NCBI GenBank assembly: GCA_033964015.1
Contig: CM066914.1
Span: forward strand, 16,881,637-16,945,636
Source of the DNA: Scolanthus callimorphus
Lineage: Eukaryota; Cnidaria; Anthozoa; Actiniaria; Edwardsiidae
DNA: 64,000 bases
Direction of reading: 5' to 3'
Made by a program: the position numbers and the translations under genes. Below are positions 33,371 through 47,900 of this stretch, piece by piece (position 1 is the stretch's first letter; every line of letters begins with the position of its first letter). The notes under the pieces were generated by a model, which was not told the DNA's origin, made no database searches, and worked only from the letters and a program-made list of their open reading frames with translations.

Positions 33371-34777
33371 CAGGGTTCTAGGGTATCACACCCAGACTAG
33401 GCTCCACTCAATAAATTCTTGTATTGGATTTCTGTTGAATGCCACATGGACGCCTTTGTCGTCTGCAGGGCTTGAATGACAGTCTATCTAGCTGTGGCGC
33501 GCGACCAATCACAACACATGCCTTCGGCGTAACACAACTACTGTATCTGCTAGTGTGACGTTTACTATTAATATTTAACCTCTCGAACCGTAAAGGTGTG
33601 CGCTGCTGAATCCTCTCACCTCGACATTTATAGTTGAAATTGCAAATGAAAAGTTGCTACGATGAAATTTTGGTTTGCTTTAATGGACTATTCCAGCCAT
33701 AACGAACGCGCGCTGCATGTCGGTAGATGTGGGACATTTGTTGAACAAACTGTTAAAAAAGCATTCTGATAGTTGTGGGACGCGGCTTGGGCGCGATGAG
33801 TGCGCGCATTTATAGCTGGAATGGTCCATTGATTTGTGATGCAGGAAATAAGCCTGCAATAACAGAGGAATGAGGAATGGTTAACGTCAATTATTTAGAA
33901 CCTATATTTATGTTTCGGCTGTATGTACCCAGCGTATGGGCTCGCGCACTATTTCCACAGGAATCTTCAAGATAAATGTTAAAGGGATGCACGGAAAAAG
34001 TATGTCCTAAGCAGCAAAACAATTCCCTTGTTAGGGGGGCCTCTTTTCCTTTGTACTCGCTGGGCTCGTCCAATTAGCGAGCCCCGCCACACCCACGTGC
34101 CAAACCATCACATCGCCACACTAAAGCTAAAAGGAAGTGCAGATAGCCTTTGGATGTTTGTCTATTCCAATAAATAAATTCTGAGATACGAGTCCCCTGC
34201 AGAGGGCTTCAGCCAGTCCCAATCCGCGAGGGCTTCAGCCATTAAAATGTCGGAACAAGCTCTACCGTAGCGGTGACAGTGATATTACGTCAAGCGATTT
34301 GCGCATTGCCGCATTACCACCTTGTTTTAATTAGTTTTTTTGATACTACTTCTCTTGAAAGAATCGATCGAAATTAGCCCTAAAGGATAAATTTATTTAG
34401 CACACTATTTTGCAGAAGTATTTTACACATGATATACATTAAAAAAAGAGTGCGCAAATAGCGGAAGCGACAATCACATAGTTTCATTCCAAATAGTTAT
34501 AGGAGACAACTTTACAGAAAACAAGGTAATAAAATGTAAGAACAAAGATGAGATGAAAGAAAGCACTCGATGCAAACAGACGAGATGCACGCGTGGATCG
34601 AGGAGTTTCAGAAATGTGGACGGATAGTGAAAATTTAAGGACCGAAAATTGCGAATTTCCTTCAGGCTTTAGTTTTACACTTTATATTAGCAAATACAGT
34701 AAATGACAGACGTATATGGGAAGTCTCCTGACAAAGCTCGTATAAGAAAAAATATTATGGAAAATTTCCTTTAGTAA

Positions 34778-35156
34778 GGGACTGGTCATAAATTAGAGGG
34801 GGGAGGGCTGGTGCAAAAATGGGGAGGGCCTCTAATTTTCATGCACGTGAAAAAGGGAGGGTCAAACAATTTGGTGCAAATTATAAAGGGAGGGTCATTA
34901 TTGTTTACGCAAACATTGTTAGGGAAATACAGGGCCGTAGCGCCCTTCGCGCGCAAAAGAATAAATAAAAATGTCTAGATTTTTGCAATATCTATATCCA
35001 GTCAATGATGGGGGAGGGTTACGATTAAACTTGTCACCGCATTTGGGAGGGCCAACATTTTTCGTGCATCTTGTCAGGGGAGGGTTTCCCAAAAACATGT
35101 AGACCAAAATAAAAATGCACCAGCCCTCCTCCCCCCTGTAATTTATGACCAGTCCC
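34778..35156. mobile_element. 379-bp MITE with TAA target duplication
   Basis: The ends are GGGACTGGTCATAAATTA and TAATTTATGACCAGTCCC. TAA flanks both sides (34775-34777 and 35157-35159). A 3-bp TAA/TWA target and this size fit a PIF/Harbinger-type MITE. The interior repeats GGAGGG/CCCTCC tracts. Confidence 0.8.
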
Positions 35157-35509
35157 TAAATACGGTATGAATGTAAGCTTAAGTATGGGAAAATCTCCCG
35201 CCCCTGTCAGAAGAAGCTAGAGAGCAAGAAGTGGCTCTGCTAGCAGGGAGAGTTCCATGCTTCAAATTATATCAAAGAAGCCAAACTTCCAAACTTTAAT
35301 TTGGTAGATTTTTTTGTTGATTTCTTTTCAAACAACATAGAAGTGTATAATAGTAATTAAAATGTACCGAAAGTGCAAGCTGACTAGTAAACTTAAGTCT
35401 TATAGGACTTAAGCTTAACTTAACTTAATAAACATCAACTTTCCGTTTGAGCGAGGAGTACAAGTATAAGCGAAAATTCGGCATATTTCTTTCCAAAATC
35501 AACCATACT

Positions 35510-35736
35510 CAGGGACGTCAACTCTCCCGGTTTTGCCGGGAGTCTCCCGGTGTTTTCCCTCTTCTCCCGGTTTTTAAGTAAAATCTCCCGGTTTTCTTTG
35601 AAAAATCGCCGGAGGTTTTTTTTTTTTTGCTTCGTTCTAAAAAAAAAATAACGCTAAATACAGCAAACTTCCTGTCTGAAAAGCCCAATATTTTGGTGTC
35701 TCCAAGGTTTTTCGAGCGACAGGGTTGACGTCCCTG
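35510..35736. mobile_element. AGGGACGTCAACTC MITE, copy 1, 6-bp target duplication
   Basis: It starts CAGGGACGTCAACTCTCCCG and ends GGGTTGACGTCCCTG. CATACT flanks both sides (35504-35509 and 35737-35742). The interior repeats CTCCCGGTTTT. The second clear copy is at 41710-41879. Confidence 0.82.
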
Positions 35737-37651
35737 CATACTATAATTCAAAGTCATTTTCCGTATGATACTTACGTTTTAACGTCGTTTCGAGGAATTT
35801 CAAAATGGCAAAGTAAGTGATCTTTCCTGCAAATACGCTTTCTTGAATGAGAAACTACTTATACTTTCCCGCCCTTTTTTGTGCGCGCGGCGCTCACCAC
35901 AGGAAACCCACAACCTAGAAAAAACGGCCATGTAGCAAAATGTTATTAGCCGTCACGTGAAATGGGCTACATGAATACAAGCTTTTCATGTCCATTTTAT
36001 CGAGGGGTCTGATACGTTTGCTTGATTAGGGCCTGGTTATTAGCAGCAGCTCCATTGTGTCCTGTGTTATCATGTAGCATAAATAACCAGTGCCGTAGCT
36101 CACAGGCAAAGGGGGCTTGCCCCCCTCAGCAAATACAAAGGATGACCAAGGCTTGCCCCCCAGACAAAAAATTCTAGTTATGTTGATAACAAAGGACACA
36201 GTGAAATATTGCCACAGAATGCCATGAGTAGTCCCCTCAGCCAATGGCTGCTTGACTTCTGCGTATATAGTGAGAAGTGATATTGTTTTAAAAAATTGTC
36301 CTTTTTTGCTGCTCACACTATGGTACATTTGAGAGCATTTTTGAAAACCTCCTTTCTAATACGTTGTAGTGTGTGTATGGCAGGCCTAACAAGATAAAAA
36401 CCTCATCTTTTGAAAACCTCCAGCGTACTGCTGTATACACCATGGTTGTCATGTAAGCTGCCCCAAGGGTACCCATGTCAATTCTACCGGTTTTGCTGGA
36501 AGGCCCAATACTTTTTGCTCTGTCTCAAGGGAAAAACTCAAGATGACTTTCATAAGTTTACAATATTTCTCCCACAAGAATTTAAGGAAATTTCTCCATT
36601 TCAAGGCGATCTTGAATCAAGCTTTTTCTACTGTAATGGAATTCAGAAAAAAGACCAAACACTAAAACACTGGTCTATAAATAACACAGCAATATTTATT
36701 TTGCTATATCACTACATTCCAATTTGAGTCAAATTACAGTGTTAAAAAGATGATATTTGTATACATGAAATGCTATGGCAGTGGAATGGACCATGTTTAC
36801 ACAACTGAAGAGAATGTACAATAATTAGATACTGTAGATGACGTCGACCTGGCCACATAGTCATGTACAGTGCATTGCTAATAGTCCTGCAAAAACAATG
36901 GGAATGCTAGTGTAAGTTTTTAGTCAACATTGTAACACTGCATCTAACAAAACTAAATGAAACTTTTTACCTGCTCTCTTAAAGGCAAAAAGAAGCAGGG
37001 AGGATTCTGGCGCTACAGAGTGACCTTCTTTACTAAAGTGTAGAACATGATATTTTTGTTATACCCACTTAAAACAGGCCAAAACAATTCATCATTGGCC
37101 TCTACTGAATTGTCATTATCATACTGTACACCATACTCTGGCATATGCAGAGCTGGAAATAATAGTCCTTATCACAGTTCCTTGCTTTATTGCGATTAAA
37201 ATTGCAATCCTAGCATGAAGTTGAGTCTACTGTTAACCAAACAATACATTTGTCAATAGTAAACTCGACTTCAGGCTAGAATTGCAATTTGAATCACAAA
37301 AGAGCGAGGAACTGTGAAAAGGACTATTGCTTTTAAAGGATCTGTAATGTCTGATCAAAATCAAATCTCTATTATGCTTGGACATATTTGAAAATTAAAA
37401 AAAGAAAGAAAAAGAAACAATCAAGCCACACAATTGATTGAGAGATTATAACTGACCATATCATGGTTGGCCATTTACTGATTTTGATTGGACAATGTCA
37501 GATAACCAGTAATAATATCTAGCTCTGTTGATGACAACAGACAATCTCTGATTGGTTATCTTTGGATGGCTTTTACATTTCATTTAAAAGCTCAATTCTA
37601 ACAGGGGGTTTCAGGAGACTAACATGATTGTATATCACTTAACATTACCTT

Positions 37652-38549
<898 letters not shown>

Positions 38550-39039
38550 TGTACCGTTCCTGGTCTAAAAACAAATAATAAACTATTTAAGATCTTTTTT
38601 ATGAAAAATACAATCTTCAAATAAGTAAAATAGCTAATAAAAGCGAGAAGTTTTACCAGAGTTCCCTTGATGTGGATCAGAGTTTATGATGTCGTGTCAC
38701 CGAAAAGGAAAAAAGCCTCGGGTTGAAAAGCATTGTGGGATCATTTTCAAGAACGCAGCTGTGCTAACGTAACACGGGCTCAGTAATTTTCGTCCACAGG
38801 AATACCGTCGCCTACGTTGGCTGTTGGCGCGCGGCGCGGGGGATGGTATGGCGGCATCTTTTTGGAGTTTTTGTCCTTGTCACTGTCAGAAAAGTACGAT
38901 TAGCTACGATTCATTCATTTGTTTCGGGGGAAAGTAAGACAGAAATGTTTCATGGTTTCCTATTTGTACGACATGCACAAGAAAGTCTATAATTTGGTTC
39001 TGGAATCGTACTTTCACTTTATTTGCAAGCCAGACCAAA

Positions 39040-39255
39040 ATGGCGGACGATGTCGATATAATAAGTCGGCTTTGTGGCCCCGCTATGAACTTGGTCCGCT
39101 ATGCCAAAGGTTGTAATACTGGGAGTTGATGTTTCCTTTCTTACTTACATACAGGGCAACAAGAACAAAAGTACCTCAGTGAAAGTCAAGGAGATGGGAT
39201 GAACGAACATATCACCTTCCTGCTGCAAGAAGAGGAAAACCGTTTACTTTGCACA
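39040..39255 (+). CDS. Candidate 5' end of an unrecognised gene
   Basis: An ATG in good context (CAAAATGGCG) opens exon 39040-39109, MADDVDIISRLCGPAMNLVR then YAK. Splicing at AAAG|GTTGTA to an acceptor before 39155 continues in frame for 33 codons (QQEQKYLSESQGDGMNEHIT, FLLQEEENRLLCT) to a consensus GTGAGT donor at 39256. Without that donor the frame stops at TGA near 39319. The implied first intron is only 45 nt with a good pyrimidine tract. I recognise no family and could not find later exons before 42398. The position, about 380 bp from the SEC61G 5' exon in divergent orientation, fits a shared bidirectional promoter. It could instead be a non-coding transcript. Confidence 0.33.
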
Positions 39256-40130
39256 GTGAGTTTTTCTGCTTGCAACCAGAGGATACTTCCACTGGTGAAT
39301 ATCTCCAATGGTAATGTGTGATTCAAGAAAAAAAACAAATCCTCTTCCCCTCTTCATGGAACAGGGGCGTATTTTCGTTTTCGTGATCCTTGACTTGAAA
39401 ATGGCCAATGTTATTTCGTGATTCCTGCCCAAGAATCGTGGCGTGACCCGTGAAAGTCGTTTTGAAATGCTCGAGAATCGTGATTTTGAGCTGATAAAAT
39501 CGTGATTTTGATTTTTGTTGTTGTCCCGTTTGAGATCACGCATACAGCGAATTTTCCGTGTCAAAAGTATCAATGATCACAGTTTGTCAAAGTCACGTGC
39601 ATTTGATTTGAGGATACTTCGTTCAGATACTTAGGGAATGGTCATTATTTAGCACCTGGGGGGACTGTACCCTGGTGGCAGAGGTTTTTTTTCTGTCAGT
39701 CTTTTGTTGGGTGAGCGAAAGGGGGATCTCCCGGGGGTATAAAAATTATGGCTCAGGTATTTTTTTGGGTATGAAATTTGGAGCTCTGTCGGACCCCCCT
39801 CCCTCCCCATCATTTTATATCGAAGTACACCCCTGGGGATTACTTTCTATTAAAAATTATGGCTGCATTGACCATGACCCTCTGAAAATTACAAATCACT
39901 TTATTTCGGGATGTGACTATTTACTGGAATCACACAATGCCGAGATAGCAACCGACTTCAAAATGAGATGGGATGTTGCACTGTGAAATTTCTCTACGAA
40001 ACAGTACAGGAGAGCATGAGACAGGGCTGAAATGTGTAGAAATCTCTGGCAAAATGTGGAGAGTTGATCGACATCTCTGCCCACGTTTTAGAAGCCAGTC
40101 TGAAAGTTTCAGTGATGAATAACTACTTCC

Positions 40131-40288
40131 TTACTAACCTCCTTTGCTTGAGCAGTATTGAAAAATTCCAGACTGAGGGATGAAATTTCTGCTTTACAGA
40201 CCGAGCCTCTGGGAGAGGTTCATAAAGCAGAAATTTCAGCCCGAAGTCGGGAATTTTTCTGTACTGCCTGAGCAAACGAGGTTAGTAA
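40131..40288. mobile_element. 158-bp palindromic MITE
   Basis: TTACTAACCTCCTTTGCTTG then AGCAGTA is inverted at the right end as TACTGCCTGAGCAAACGAGG then TTAGTAA. A second pair, GAAATTTCTGCTTTA and TAAAGCAGAAATTTC, is inside. It has no coding frame. Confidence 0.75.
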
Positions 40289-41709
40289 ATTGTTTATTAT
40301 ATGGCATTTTCAAACAAAGTTAATAAAACAAAACTACTAGGGAGGAGATGAAGCGAAAGTCAGACCAGCTGCACAACTTTTATAGTACTTGTGAATGACC
40401 AACACAAGAACAAACAAAAAGGCATTAAATAACATGAAAAATGAATATATTTTAGCCGGAAAACGATACAAGAGAAAAGAAACTACAGAACAATAGCAAG
40501 CAGAATAATTTGATGGCGAAAGGTAGCTTGCAATTTATCGAGGGAAATAATCTTACAATTACATGGAGTTTTTTACAATCATTTGCTTTCCATCAACAAC
40601 TTAAGTTTCCACTGAAAGAGTTTAAAGGACTGTTCATCTAGAGAACCTTTGATGATTTCAAATGTTAATACACAACTTCTCAATCTGGAAATAACCAAGG
40701 AGCCAGGCGAAATCATTTTATTGGTAGTTTTGTATCCGTGATTCATGTTCACTTGCGGTCGACTTGTATCCACTGTTAGTTGCCCCTTACATGTGAGTGA
40801 CTACATGTGAGTCAGAAGACTGTTTATGTGATGGAATATTTTGCCTGCTAATTAGTCAATCAGAGCACCCCTTTGGACTTGCTATGTAGTCAATTTTTCC
40901 CATGGATGCCTTTTGCCATTTGCTGACAGTTTTTGCAGACATCACATGACTTTCATGATCTGATATTAGGATTAGTCCATCATAAAGTTTATTGGATATT
41001 GTGCTCCTTGATAGAGCATTGTTTGTATAACAACAGGGTGGCAGTTTGACTCTTGCCAATCTTAACAAAATATTTATTTGGTAGACCTTGCCGATCCAAA
41101 TTTCAGGAAAAATAACCAGATCAATTATGCATCTGGTATTTTCCCATATGTCTTGAAATACTACCTGCTCTGCTATGTGATAGCTAAAAATAATGCTTTT
41201 TCATGCATAAAAGCAATTTAAAATGTTGCCTTTTCCTAGCTTAAGGGTCTTACAACAGACCCAAGTAATCATTGCAAAATTGAGTAACAACACGGACCAT
41301 AAAATCCAGCTTATTTAGAGCTCCCGAATATAAATCCATGTATTTTTTATTCCATGGTTTTAATAACAAAATAGTGAAAACCTTTAGCTTGCTTTAGTGA
41401 TGATTATTTTGCAGTGTAATGGCTGTCTTATAAAGTATATTGGAAAATGGCAGTCCAGGGGATGAAATAGAAAATATTCTTCACATGTTTGGCAGGTGAT
41501 ATGAGTTTTGGCCTAGCACTTGACTTATTGTTTGTCTCTGTCATGCATGAGAAGCTTTTCAGAATTCTCAAGCTTTTAGAGAAACTTGCACCAGTTTGTG
41601 TTTTATTCTGGACTATTACTAATTCATTCCCGGGTTGGCTTGTTAAATTTGTACTGTTTTCGACTTGCTAAATACTTAGTTTTATTCTTTCAGTTTCATC
41701 TATCATTTG

Positions 41710-41879
41710 TAGGGATGTCAACTCTTGCCGGGAGTCTCACGATTTTTTGCTTCATCTTCTGGGAAAAATTGAAGATGACTGCCATACATTTACTGTATTT
41801 TTTCCTGAGAGAATTTCATGAAATTTCGGCATTTCAAGGCAGTCTCCAGATTTTTGAAGTCCTGGGGTTGATGTCCCTG
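41710..41879. mobile_element. AGGGACGTCAACTC MITE, copy 2, 6-bp target duplication
   Basis: It starts TAGGGATGTCAACTCTTGCC and ends GGGGTTGATGTCCCTG. CATTTG flanks both sides (41704-41709 and 41880-41885). It is divergent from copy 1 inside. Confidence 0.82.
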
Positions 41880-42398
41880 CATTTGAATAGTCCTCCAGTA
41901 CAGTCCTTATAATGGCTGCAGTGGAGACTACTGATTATGTTCTTATATTGTTCTATATAATAGATGAGTTTGTTCAGTCTGGTGCACTCAAAAGTCTAAA
42001 TCTTAGACTTTCTCCCCCCTTCTACAGAAACAGTGTTACAAAATGTTGCAAATCGTTTGCAAGTCTATAGCTGTTCCTGTGAGTTTTATTTCTACCAAAC
42101 ATATTTTTCATATGTTTGCTTTATTTTAGATCTTCCTAAATTAAAGGATTGTATGAAAAAATGCTTTGAAATCAAATCACTAGAAGCAGCTATATGGTAT
42201 TGAAATCAAAAGTGTCACTTCTTTACTTATATGATAACTTTGGAATGGGGGAAATCTGGATTTCTTAATTCTACTGAGGATTCCAAGATTCCAAGCTTGA
42301 CTTCCCATACCAATATCTGCCATTTTGCCCTGATTAACTCTGATGCAACTGAGAGCAAAAGTTGTCTAATCTACTGTATTCATTGAAGTAGGATCATT

Positions 42399-44961
42399 TT
42401 AAGCACCATCGTCATCACTGTGCTCTTGATGGTAACCAGCGTTGCCATTGTTCAACGTTTCTGTTCGTTCTTTTTTAACATTAGCATTTTTGTGGCACCG
42501 TTTCCATTTCATTCTTCGGTTTTGGAACCAGATTTTCACTTGAGTCTCTGTGAGCATTAGCGATGTAGCAAGTTCATATCTCTGTGGTCTCGTCAGATAT
42601 TTGTGAAGCTGAAATTGTCTTTCCAGAGCAAGAAGTTGATGACTTGAAAATGCGGTCCTTGGTCTCCGATGCCTGCCCGCAACTATCATATTCCTGGCAC
42701 TAAGGTAGTGCTGGGAGCAACCTGTATAATGTGAAAATGCACAGGCTTAACATTAGTTGGAATGCAATGAAAAGTATTCTGTAATATTTAACACAACATG
42801 CATCACTTTCAGTGAAAGCTCGACTATGAAAGATGCCCACCATTGAGGTTTGGTTTTGTATGTGGAGACATCGACAGGTCGCGCGTTTTTACTGAATATT
42901 TTTTTCTAATTGTAAGCGAATGAAAGCCGTTGTTGTTTTCGCATAGAATAGAAATCATGGTTTTACATGAAATTTCCAATCATGCCGGTTTAGGTCGATC
43001 TTCAGTTATCACCTTTCTTTGAATCCCCCGATTGCTCAATGGATTCTTATAGACTTGGCACAATTCGACCAAAATATTTTAAAGGACTTTGAGAAAGTAG
43101 AAAGAAAGTCTAGGATTCTTATTCGCATCATCAACCCCTTCATCGTTTCGCCATTTGTCGATACCAATCGCTTTTTCGAAAACCGTTTTAGTGTCCACAT
43201 GTAGCTAAAACGGATGAAAACTAAAAACGGATAAGTCCAGGCGATATGGACGGAAAGAATTTACGTCTCCTGTGTATACAAAACACAGTAGAGTACGAGT
43301 ACGTCTTTGTTACTGCTATAGAGTAAGAGTACATCTTTGTTGGCAATGTTCACTTTATTTAGGGTGAGGTTTTCCCTGTTTTTGCCTCCAGTCAACATTA
43401 CAGAACATTTCGAAGGTGCAGAATTTCAAAAACGCTATCGGCGCAAAAAAAAAAAAAAAAAAAACGAAGAAACGTTAGCGTCGAAGTAGACTTACCATAA
43501 GTCGACAAAGGGATCCGAACCGTGGTAGAAAAAGACACGTTTCACCATAGTTAGTAGAAGGAGACTAACTATGGTTTCGCTAAGGACAGTGTGTAGCGTC
43601 GACTCGAGGGTCTCGAGAACGGAAGTTTTGGAAAATAGATAAGTATGCAGGAGGTTCTCGTAAGTGATTGTCTGTTTTACTTATATAAATCAACTTGACG
43701 AAATAATTTGCCTTCTATGATCAGCAGACCATTTTTGAACACACGTTGAAGGAAACTAGCGTGTGCGCATGAGATTCACGTGATAAGGAAGTTTAATGTT
43801 TTTTTGTTATCCCTGATGGATGACTACATTTAGTGCTTGTAGGATATTGTCAGAAAAAACGGAGGGCGAAAAATGGTCGATCTGGCTTTTATTCAAAGTC
43901 AAATGACATAATAGTGACTTTGACCACGCCAGTACTCAAGCGCCCAAATCAAATGGCCGTCTTACACCTGTCAGAGGTACCTAAGGATTGACGGCTAACT
44001 AGATCACTCCAATTTACGCCAACATCTCTTTAGCAAGCTCAAATTGAATTAGCTAGTTTATTAGGACTAATTGGTGGCAGCGTGAGTGATATGGGGGGAT
44101 CATGCTCTGTCTCTGATTATATTTCTTAATCAGGGTAGTGGTTTAAGTGAAGCGGTTGACAAGCCAGGACGAGCTAATTCCTTGTGATAACTGTGATCAA
44201 TTTAATCAGAAAAACAGCGGGTTGTGCAATTTGACAGAGATCAAATCACGCTTTTAATAATCCATGCCGAGAGTTCCTAAACCTATATAGCCTCTTTAAT
44301 GTTATTGAAAAGTTCGCTTTATGAGTCATTTAGAACGTTTTATTGTTTTAACACGCGGAAAACATGCTTTCGTTTTTTTTTTTCTTCTCTCTTTTATTTC
44401 AGATTCGAATTCAAAATTCTAGCATAAATGCGAGCAATGCACTTAGTATATTCAGGCCAGAGATCTCAATTTTTGCTCTGTGTTTTGACAGCACTAACCG
44501 TATATAACCTCACTGCTGTGAGATGTGAAGACCTTGCCGAAAGAAAAAGTTTGCCAATATAAACAAACGTGTTCGCCATGAAAAAACAACAAGAAGTGTT
44601 TAACTTTTTCTAACGTAGTGCAATCACCTCCTGTGAAGTAATTTCTTATTAGCCTAGAGCGAGAAAGATCACCAAAGACTGTTTGCTGAAGACTGCACTT
44701 ACCAGGCGGGAGAAAGTGTTGTCCACAGTGCAGCCATGGCGAAGGGTAGACATGTGTGTCCTCGCAGTGATTGCAATTCGACATAGAGTGAGGCAAATTG
44801 TAGAGGAATGCGCCCCACGGTAAAGGCTCCACACGGGGAAGCAAGATAGGACGTCGACTTATACTTCCACTGCCTTCACTGGACTCTACCTTTTCGTCTT
44901 TTTCTTCTGAAGTTTTGTCCTTTCTTAATATACTCTCTATATCGAACGCTGATGCTTGCAT
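42399..44961 (-). CDS. Mnx: Mnx/HlxB9-type homeodomain transcription factor
   Basis: This is a nuclear DNA-binding regulator. Mnx proteins specify motor neurons and pancreas in vertebrates; the cnidarian role is not readable from sequence. Exon 1 is 44703-44961 and exon 2 is 42399-42721. They join in phase 1 across a 1981-bp intron with a consensus GTAAGT donor, giving 193 residues. The N-terminus [15 protein letters not shown] resembles the FRIDALL start of bilaterian Mnx. The homeodomain is at about residues 104-163, with [40 protein letters not shown] and [13 protein letters not shown], including Gln50 and Asn51. [20 protein letters not shown] is the Mnx-diagnostic stretch. The tail is short and acidic (EHSDDDGA). 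Minus-strand AATAAA motifs lie near 42120-42125 and 42085-42090. Confidence 0.94.
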
Positions 44962-47900
44962 GTTTGTTTAGTTTTTAGTTTCTCTTTTGGGTTCCTAATC
45001 CGCCTCATACCATGTCAATACGGGTTGTTGTGAGATTAGCAGTGTCTGAGGTGCCGCCTTGTGTAGTAAGCGGAGTTGTGATAGCTTTCGTTTGCTTTTC
45101 ACCCCTCTTATTCACACATCCAACGTAACTTCAATTACAACGCGGACCTCTGATTGGCAGTCGTTCTTGCAATTAGTTTGTAATCATTTGTTAATGAAAG
45201 CAGATGAAAGGTGTATAAAGGCTAGTAAAGCACGAGCACGCCCTAATTAACATTGATTAAGATATAATGTGCTCAAAGAGCTTAATCGTCTCACTTAGAG
45301 TTTTCCATTGTATGTGTGTAAGTTTGCAATAAGAATATCAATCAATCTCTAACCCGTCCTGGCTCTCAAACAATAAACCCAGCAATCTAATTTGTCTCTC
45401 CACGAATCAACTCCGGATCAGCCGCGAGACAAGGCAAATAAACTGGCAAAATAACTAATAAACACTACTACTTGAGACGTTATTTTTAGCAAAAGTTGCA
45501 ATCTTTGGGGATTATGAAAAAACGAGTAGTTTCCGTTGACGTTAACTGCAACTCAGAATACAAATCGTTTTGGGGACTAATAAACCAGCCACTTACCAAA
45601 TGTTTGACATCGATGTCAAACTTTGTTAAAGACTGTCTAATGCAACACTTCTTAAGAAGAATTCAAAGGAAATTCCGTTTGCTGAGCAAACTGGACATCA
45701 GACGAAATCAGTTTTCCATTAAACCAGATTTGAGCAGCTCACGATTATTCGATGTATAAAAACACATTGCTTTTCTATTGCTATAGAAAATACTCCAGTT
45801 CGTAGCGATCAGGCACCTGAAGTGTTAAATCTCACAGGTAATCAAACTGCATTTTGGCGGTGGGCAATTCAACAGTTGGTAGACTTTGTATACACACCCA
45901 AAGTACACAATGCCTTGATAACGTCGTTCCCTTCAGTAGTTTGCCGGTTTATTTGCGAAATGGCTCCGCCATGCTATTTGCGGAGAACAAGATGCGCGCG
46001 AACGATTTGCGTAGCTAGTCTATTTCAATTTTGATGCAAATGCTTGATGACAAGGGCCTTAGACAGGCCTTTTCTGTTTTAGTCAAGCGCTATACAAAGA
46101 AGGGCTCTGCACAGGAAATGGCCGCGCTTAGAGTTCGGAAATGAGTGCAAAATCTGACATATAAGTAACAGGTTACTGTTCTCTTCGAGACGTTTTGGTT
46201 TTCACAAATCAACGTAGAACGACTTATTATGATTCAAAAATCAAGTTTGAGGATGACGTTGAAGGGAAAACGCGCTGTCTTCTCGAGTACTTTTCTTCAA
46301 TTTCCACCCTTTAAACCTACAAAGGATTCGACGTATTATTTCCTAATTACGATAATCGATTTGCTTTGAAAGGTTTTAAGAGCGAAATGGGATGCTCAAC
46401 AAAACGGATGACGAAATTATTAATTGTGATTTGCTATGACATTCCTACTATAGGAGCACCACTTGCTTATTAAATATTCATAAAATGCTACCTAATTTTG
46501 CCCTGAACCGCAGTGGCATTTGTAAACAGCAGAAAACCATGTAAACTTCACTTCAAAAAACCGGAAACTCGAACATTTAGACAGGAATTACTCACTCATG
46601 TCCACCTCGCATGGCTATTTTTTCTAACCGAACCAACACGCGCGCGCGCTTGGATCGATTGTTATCTTTTTTCGGCGATAATCATAAATACCGCACATCA
46701 TAATAAGATTATAAGTTAAAAACCTACTCGACTAAGGATAAATTTGTACAAAGTACAGCTTAATTAAGGCTTTCGTAAAACGTTTTAATTGCTGTAATCG
46801 ACTATTTGAGTCCTCAGCTGGTGTCATGCCTAGCGATACAGTTAGCGTTGCGGGTGGGTTAGGTTTTCACATCAAATAAAAATATTCTATACGAGTCTCC
46901 AGAACTCGTAAAAATATTCTCAGTTAATAAAGCTCACGTTTTATCCAAAGGATCATCATATCATTTTAATTTAGTGTTTTGGTTTTGTATTTCATCGCGC
47001 AAGTCACTGCTAAATTGTATTAGTAGCTCTATGATAGCGAAAACGAGCGAGATAAGACAATTTTACGATAAAGACTTCTGGGCACCAGAAACTGCATGCT
47101 TAGATTTGTCGTAACGGTATAACCTTCTAATTCGTTTGTAAACAATTACAGAAGAAACAAAACTTATACTTTGTTGAGCGAAAAAAAAATGCGTGAACAT
47201 TTGTCTTTTTCTTCAGAAATGCATATGTTTTTTGAAAAGTTAGTATAAAATTTGTTCGATTCGGAATAATCATCCATGGACGCTTAAGGCAATTTCCATT
47301 CATTTCTTCTTCGCGTTAGATTAATTCTAACTTGTGAAAATTTGTTTTAAAAGCTTTTTCTAAAGCGTTAAGTTGTAATGAACAACTCATGTCAGCTAAT
47401 AAAGCCTAAATTGACAATCATTTAAGATATCCTAATAGGGTAAGTGCCCAAGTGAAGCATCAATTTACCGTCTCATCACTTGTACTTTCCTTCGACCAAA
47501 TTGTCAGAACTACTGAATACCACAAGAAATCTATCTTGCAAAACATTACTCTCAATTCCTAATTCCGTTTTCAAATGCTATAAGTTCATTTGTCAAGTTA
47601 GAATGTTGGGCTGCACAATTTTGTAGGGTGAAAAGAATTTAAAAGTTGAAGGGAAAATAGACAAGTGTAAATATATTTCAAACATTTTACACTCTTTTGT
47701 CAGCTGTTGTCAAGGCGAATGTCGTATTCCAACTGAATAATGTTTAAATGCTGTGTGTTATTACTCGTGAACCATCAGCTAAACTAGAGTCTGTCATTTT
47801 GGGTGTTTTGGCAGATAATGTTTGTTGAATGTCATAAACAAAAACGGCCTTAACTGAACTTATTGCGCCATGGCACGAATGACACTGAAATGTCAGCAAA

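Larger units (their letters stand above)
33380..36690. other. Intergenic: collagen 5' flank to SEC61G 3' end
   Basis: I see no supported gene in these 3.3 kb. The stretch holds the collagen upstream region, a 379-bp MITE (34778-35156), a 227-bp MITE (35510-35736), and a degenerate relative of the latter near 36473-36640. Short open frames here are uninformative. Confidence 0.7.
39320..42398. other. Intergenic between the candidate gene and Mnx
   Basis: No gene is supported. The stretch contains a palindromic MITE (40131-40288) and a 6-bp-target MITE (41710-41879). Likely Mnx polyadenylation signals lie near 42085-42125. Later exons of the candidate at 39040 would be expected here, but I could not identify any. 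Confidence 0.6.
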